NCBI GenBank assembly: GCA_021161765.1 | Contig: JAGGZZ010000155.1 | Span: forward strand, 1 to 7,167 | Length of the DNA: 7,167 bases | Direction of reading: 5' to 3' | Source: Candidatus Methanophagales archaeon | Lineage (GTDB): Archaea > Halobacteriota > Syntropharchaeia > Alkanophagales > Methanospirareceae | Shown: positions 6,465-7,167 of the stretch, in pieces | Layout: each line of letters starts with the position of its first letter | How positions within the stretch are numbered: the stretch's first letter is position 1 | Position numbers and translations under genes: made by a program | The notes under the pieces: generated by a model | Seen by the model: only the letters and a program-made list of their open reading frames with translations | Told to the model about the DNA's origin: nothing | Databases searched by the model: none

Positions 6465-7043
6465 GTGGGAATAGGAATAGAAAGGATAAAAGGTTTCTTG
6501 TGGCGTCCTGCAGAAACGTTCGAAGCTTCTAAGGAAGAAACGCTCAGCGATGCATACGTGTATTTTTTCCTGCTATTAGTGATTTTTTCGGTTCTTTTAG
6601 CGGTGATAGTTGGAATTGTTTTAGCAAATCCTGTGGCACAGAGTATTTTAGGCATGGCACCGGATTTAGAGCTGCTGAAGATTATCACAGCTCTATCGGT
6701 AACGGGAATTATCATAGGCGGAACAGTTGGCGTGCTTATCGCGGGTATCTGGATACACATCTGGGCATACGCATTCGGCGGTAGGAACGGATTAGCACAG
6801 ACGATAAAGGTATTATTGTATGCAGCAACGCCATTGCTTGTGATAGGCTGGATTCCCGTTATTGGAACGGGCATAGGTGCGATATGGTCTCTTCTATTGC
6901 TACTAACGGGGCTGATGCACCTTCAGGGGATGTATTCAGGAAGGGCAATCCTCGCTCTTGTTGCCACTTTACTCGTGCCCGTGATCATCATAGGAGTAAT
7001 AGCAGTGGTAGTAGTTGGTCCCGCAATGCTCACACATATATGA
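6465..7043 (+). CDS. Yip1-family integral membrane protein, function unknown
   Basis: This 192-residue protein starts at GTG. It has a soluble N-terminus (about 30 residues, including FLWRPAETFEASKEETLSDA) followed by about five hydrophobic helices. The P-x-x-x-F element near the start, helix pairs at 31-55 and 74-104, and the FGGRNGLAQTIKVLLYAATP block with GWIPVIG (104-134) are characteristic of the Yip1 domain. WSLLLLLTGLMHLQGMYSGRA (141-161) and a final hydrophobic stretch complete that pattern. Yip1 proteins are known from eukaryotic vesicle traffic; archaeal and bacterial members have no settled role. The gene begins 19 nt after subunit A with a good ribosome binding site, so it is probably in the same transcript. 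A role in assembling or placing the membrane arm is possible but is inference only. No redox-cofactor motifs are seen, so it is not a replacement for subunits B, C or D. Confidence 0.75.
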   Translation: MGIGIERIKGFLWRPAETFEASKEETLSDAYVYFFLLLVIFSVLLAVIVGIVLANPVAQSILGMAPDLELLKIITALSVTGIIIGGTVGVLIAGIWIHIWAYAFGGRNGLAQTIKVLLYAATPLLVIGWIPVIGTGIGAIWSLLLLLTGLMHLQGMYSGRAILALVATLLVPVIIIGVIAVVVVGPAMLTHI

Positions 7044-7096
7044 ACGGAGGAAAAAATTAGAAAAACATTTCTTTTGTAAAAGAGAAAAAGGGTGTA

Positions 7097-7167
7097 ATGG
7101 AAAAGAAGATGGAAGAAACAGAGAAGGATAGGAACATACGCATTCTCCATTCGGGTGTGTTTACACC
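7097..7167 (+). CDS. Possible start of a further gene, cut by right edge
   Basis: An ATG at 7097 opens a frame that continues to the window end (23 codons). The first residues are highly charged (MEKKMEETEKDRNIR), then ILHSGVFTP. The product is not recognised. An AGGG lies only 4 nt before the ATG, a weak ribosome binding site; the in-frame ATG at 7109 is an alternative start. It lies 53 nt after the Yip1-family gene on the same strand, so it could extend the operon. The frame is short and may be chance. Confidence 0.3.
   Translation, partial: MEKKMEETEKDRNIRILHSGVFT

Noticed and set aside
6386..6874. Antisense open frame of 162 codons across the A/Yip1 junction
   Set aside because: It overlaps two supported sense genes, and its composition reflects their reverse complement.
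7066..7082. T-rich and palindromic stretch (CTTTTGTAAAAG) considered as a terminator
   Set aside because: The stem is five A/T-rich pairs with a two-base loop and the T-run is interrupted; too weak to call a terminator.

Overview
The window looks archaeal and carries the membrane-arm gene set of a complex I-like F420H2 dehydrogenase (Fpo/Fqo type). Six genes run in one direction, J, K, M, L, N and A, tightly packed with abutting or overlapping ends. They are followed 19 nt later by a Yip1-family membrane protein. The archaeal assignment rests on a TATA-like box about 28 nt upstream of the first gene with no Shine-Dalgarno there (a leaderless arrangement), and on the J-K-M-L-N-A order. From memory, that order matches the fqo cluster of Archaeoglobus and related anaerobic Euryarchaeota, including some ANME-1-type methane oxidisers, rather than the K-L-M-N order of Methanosarcina fpo. 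The exact lineage cannot be fixed from the window; an Archaeoglobi, Syntrophoarchaeia or ANME-1-like organism is the best guess.

Layout: positions 1-360 hold the N-terminal part of a minus-strand gene that runs off the left edge. It encodes a basic two-helix-turn-helix protein resembling the DNA-binding part of an IS630-like transposase. Positions 361-569 are a divergent intergenic region with a TATA-like box for each direction. From 570 to 6445 come J (160 aa), K (105 aa), M (494 aa), L (649 aa from the refined start), N (425 aa from the refined start) and A (117 aa). L and N most likely start at ATGA stop-start overlaps, not at the more upstream ATGs. A Yip1-domain protein (GTG start, 6465-7043) follows. 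A short frame from 7097 runs off the right edge and may begin another gene.

Together J, K, L, M, N and A would form the proton-translocating membrane arm, with K and J linking the antiporter-like subunits L, M and N to the quinone-reducing module. The peripheral-arm and quinone-site genes (B, C, D, H, I) and the F420H2-oxidising F/O genes are not in the window. The Yip1 gene sits where B/C would be expected from the Archaeoglobus order.

The most notable observation is that only L keeps the usual set of channel charges. M has Glu at the TM7 lysine position and Gly at the TM8 lysine position. N has Val at the TM5 glutamate position and Glu at the TM7 lysine position. No obviously new multi-gene system was found. 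The modified antiporter modules and the co-transcribed Yip1 gene are the points most worth following.
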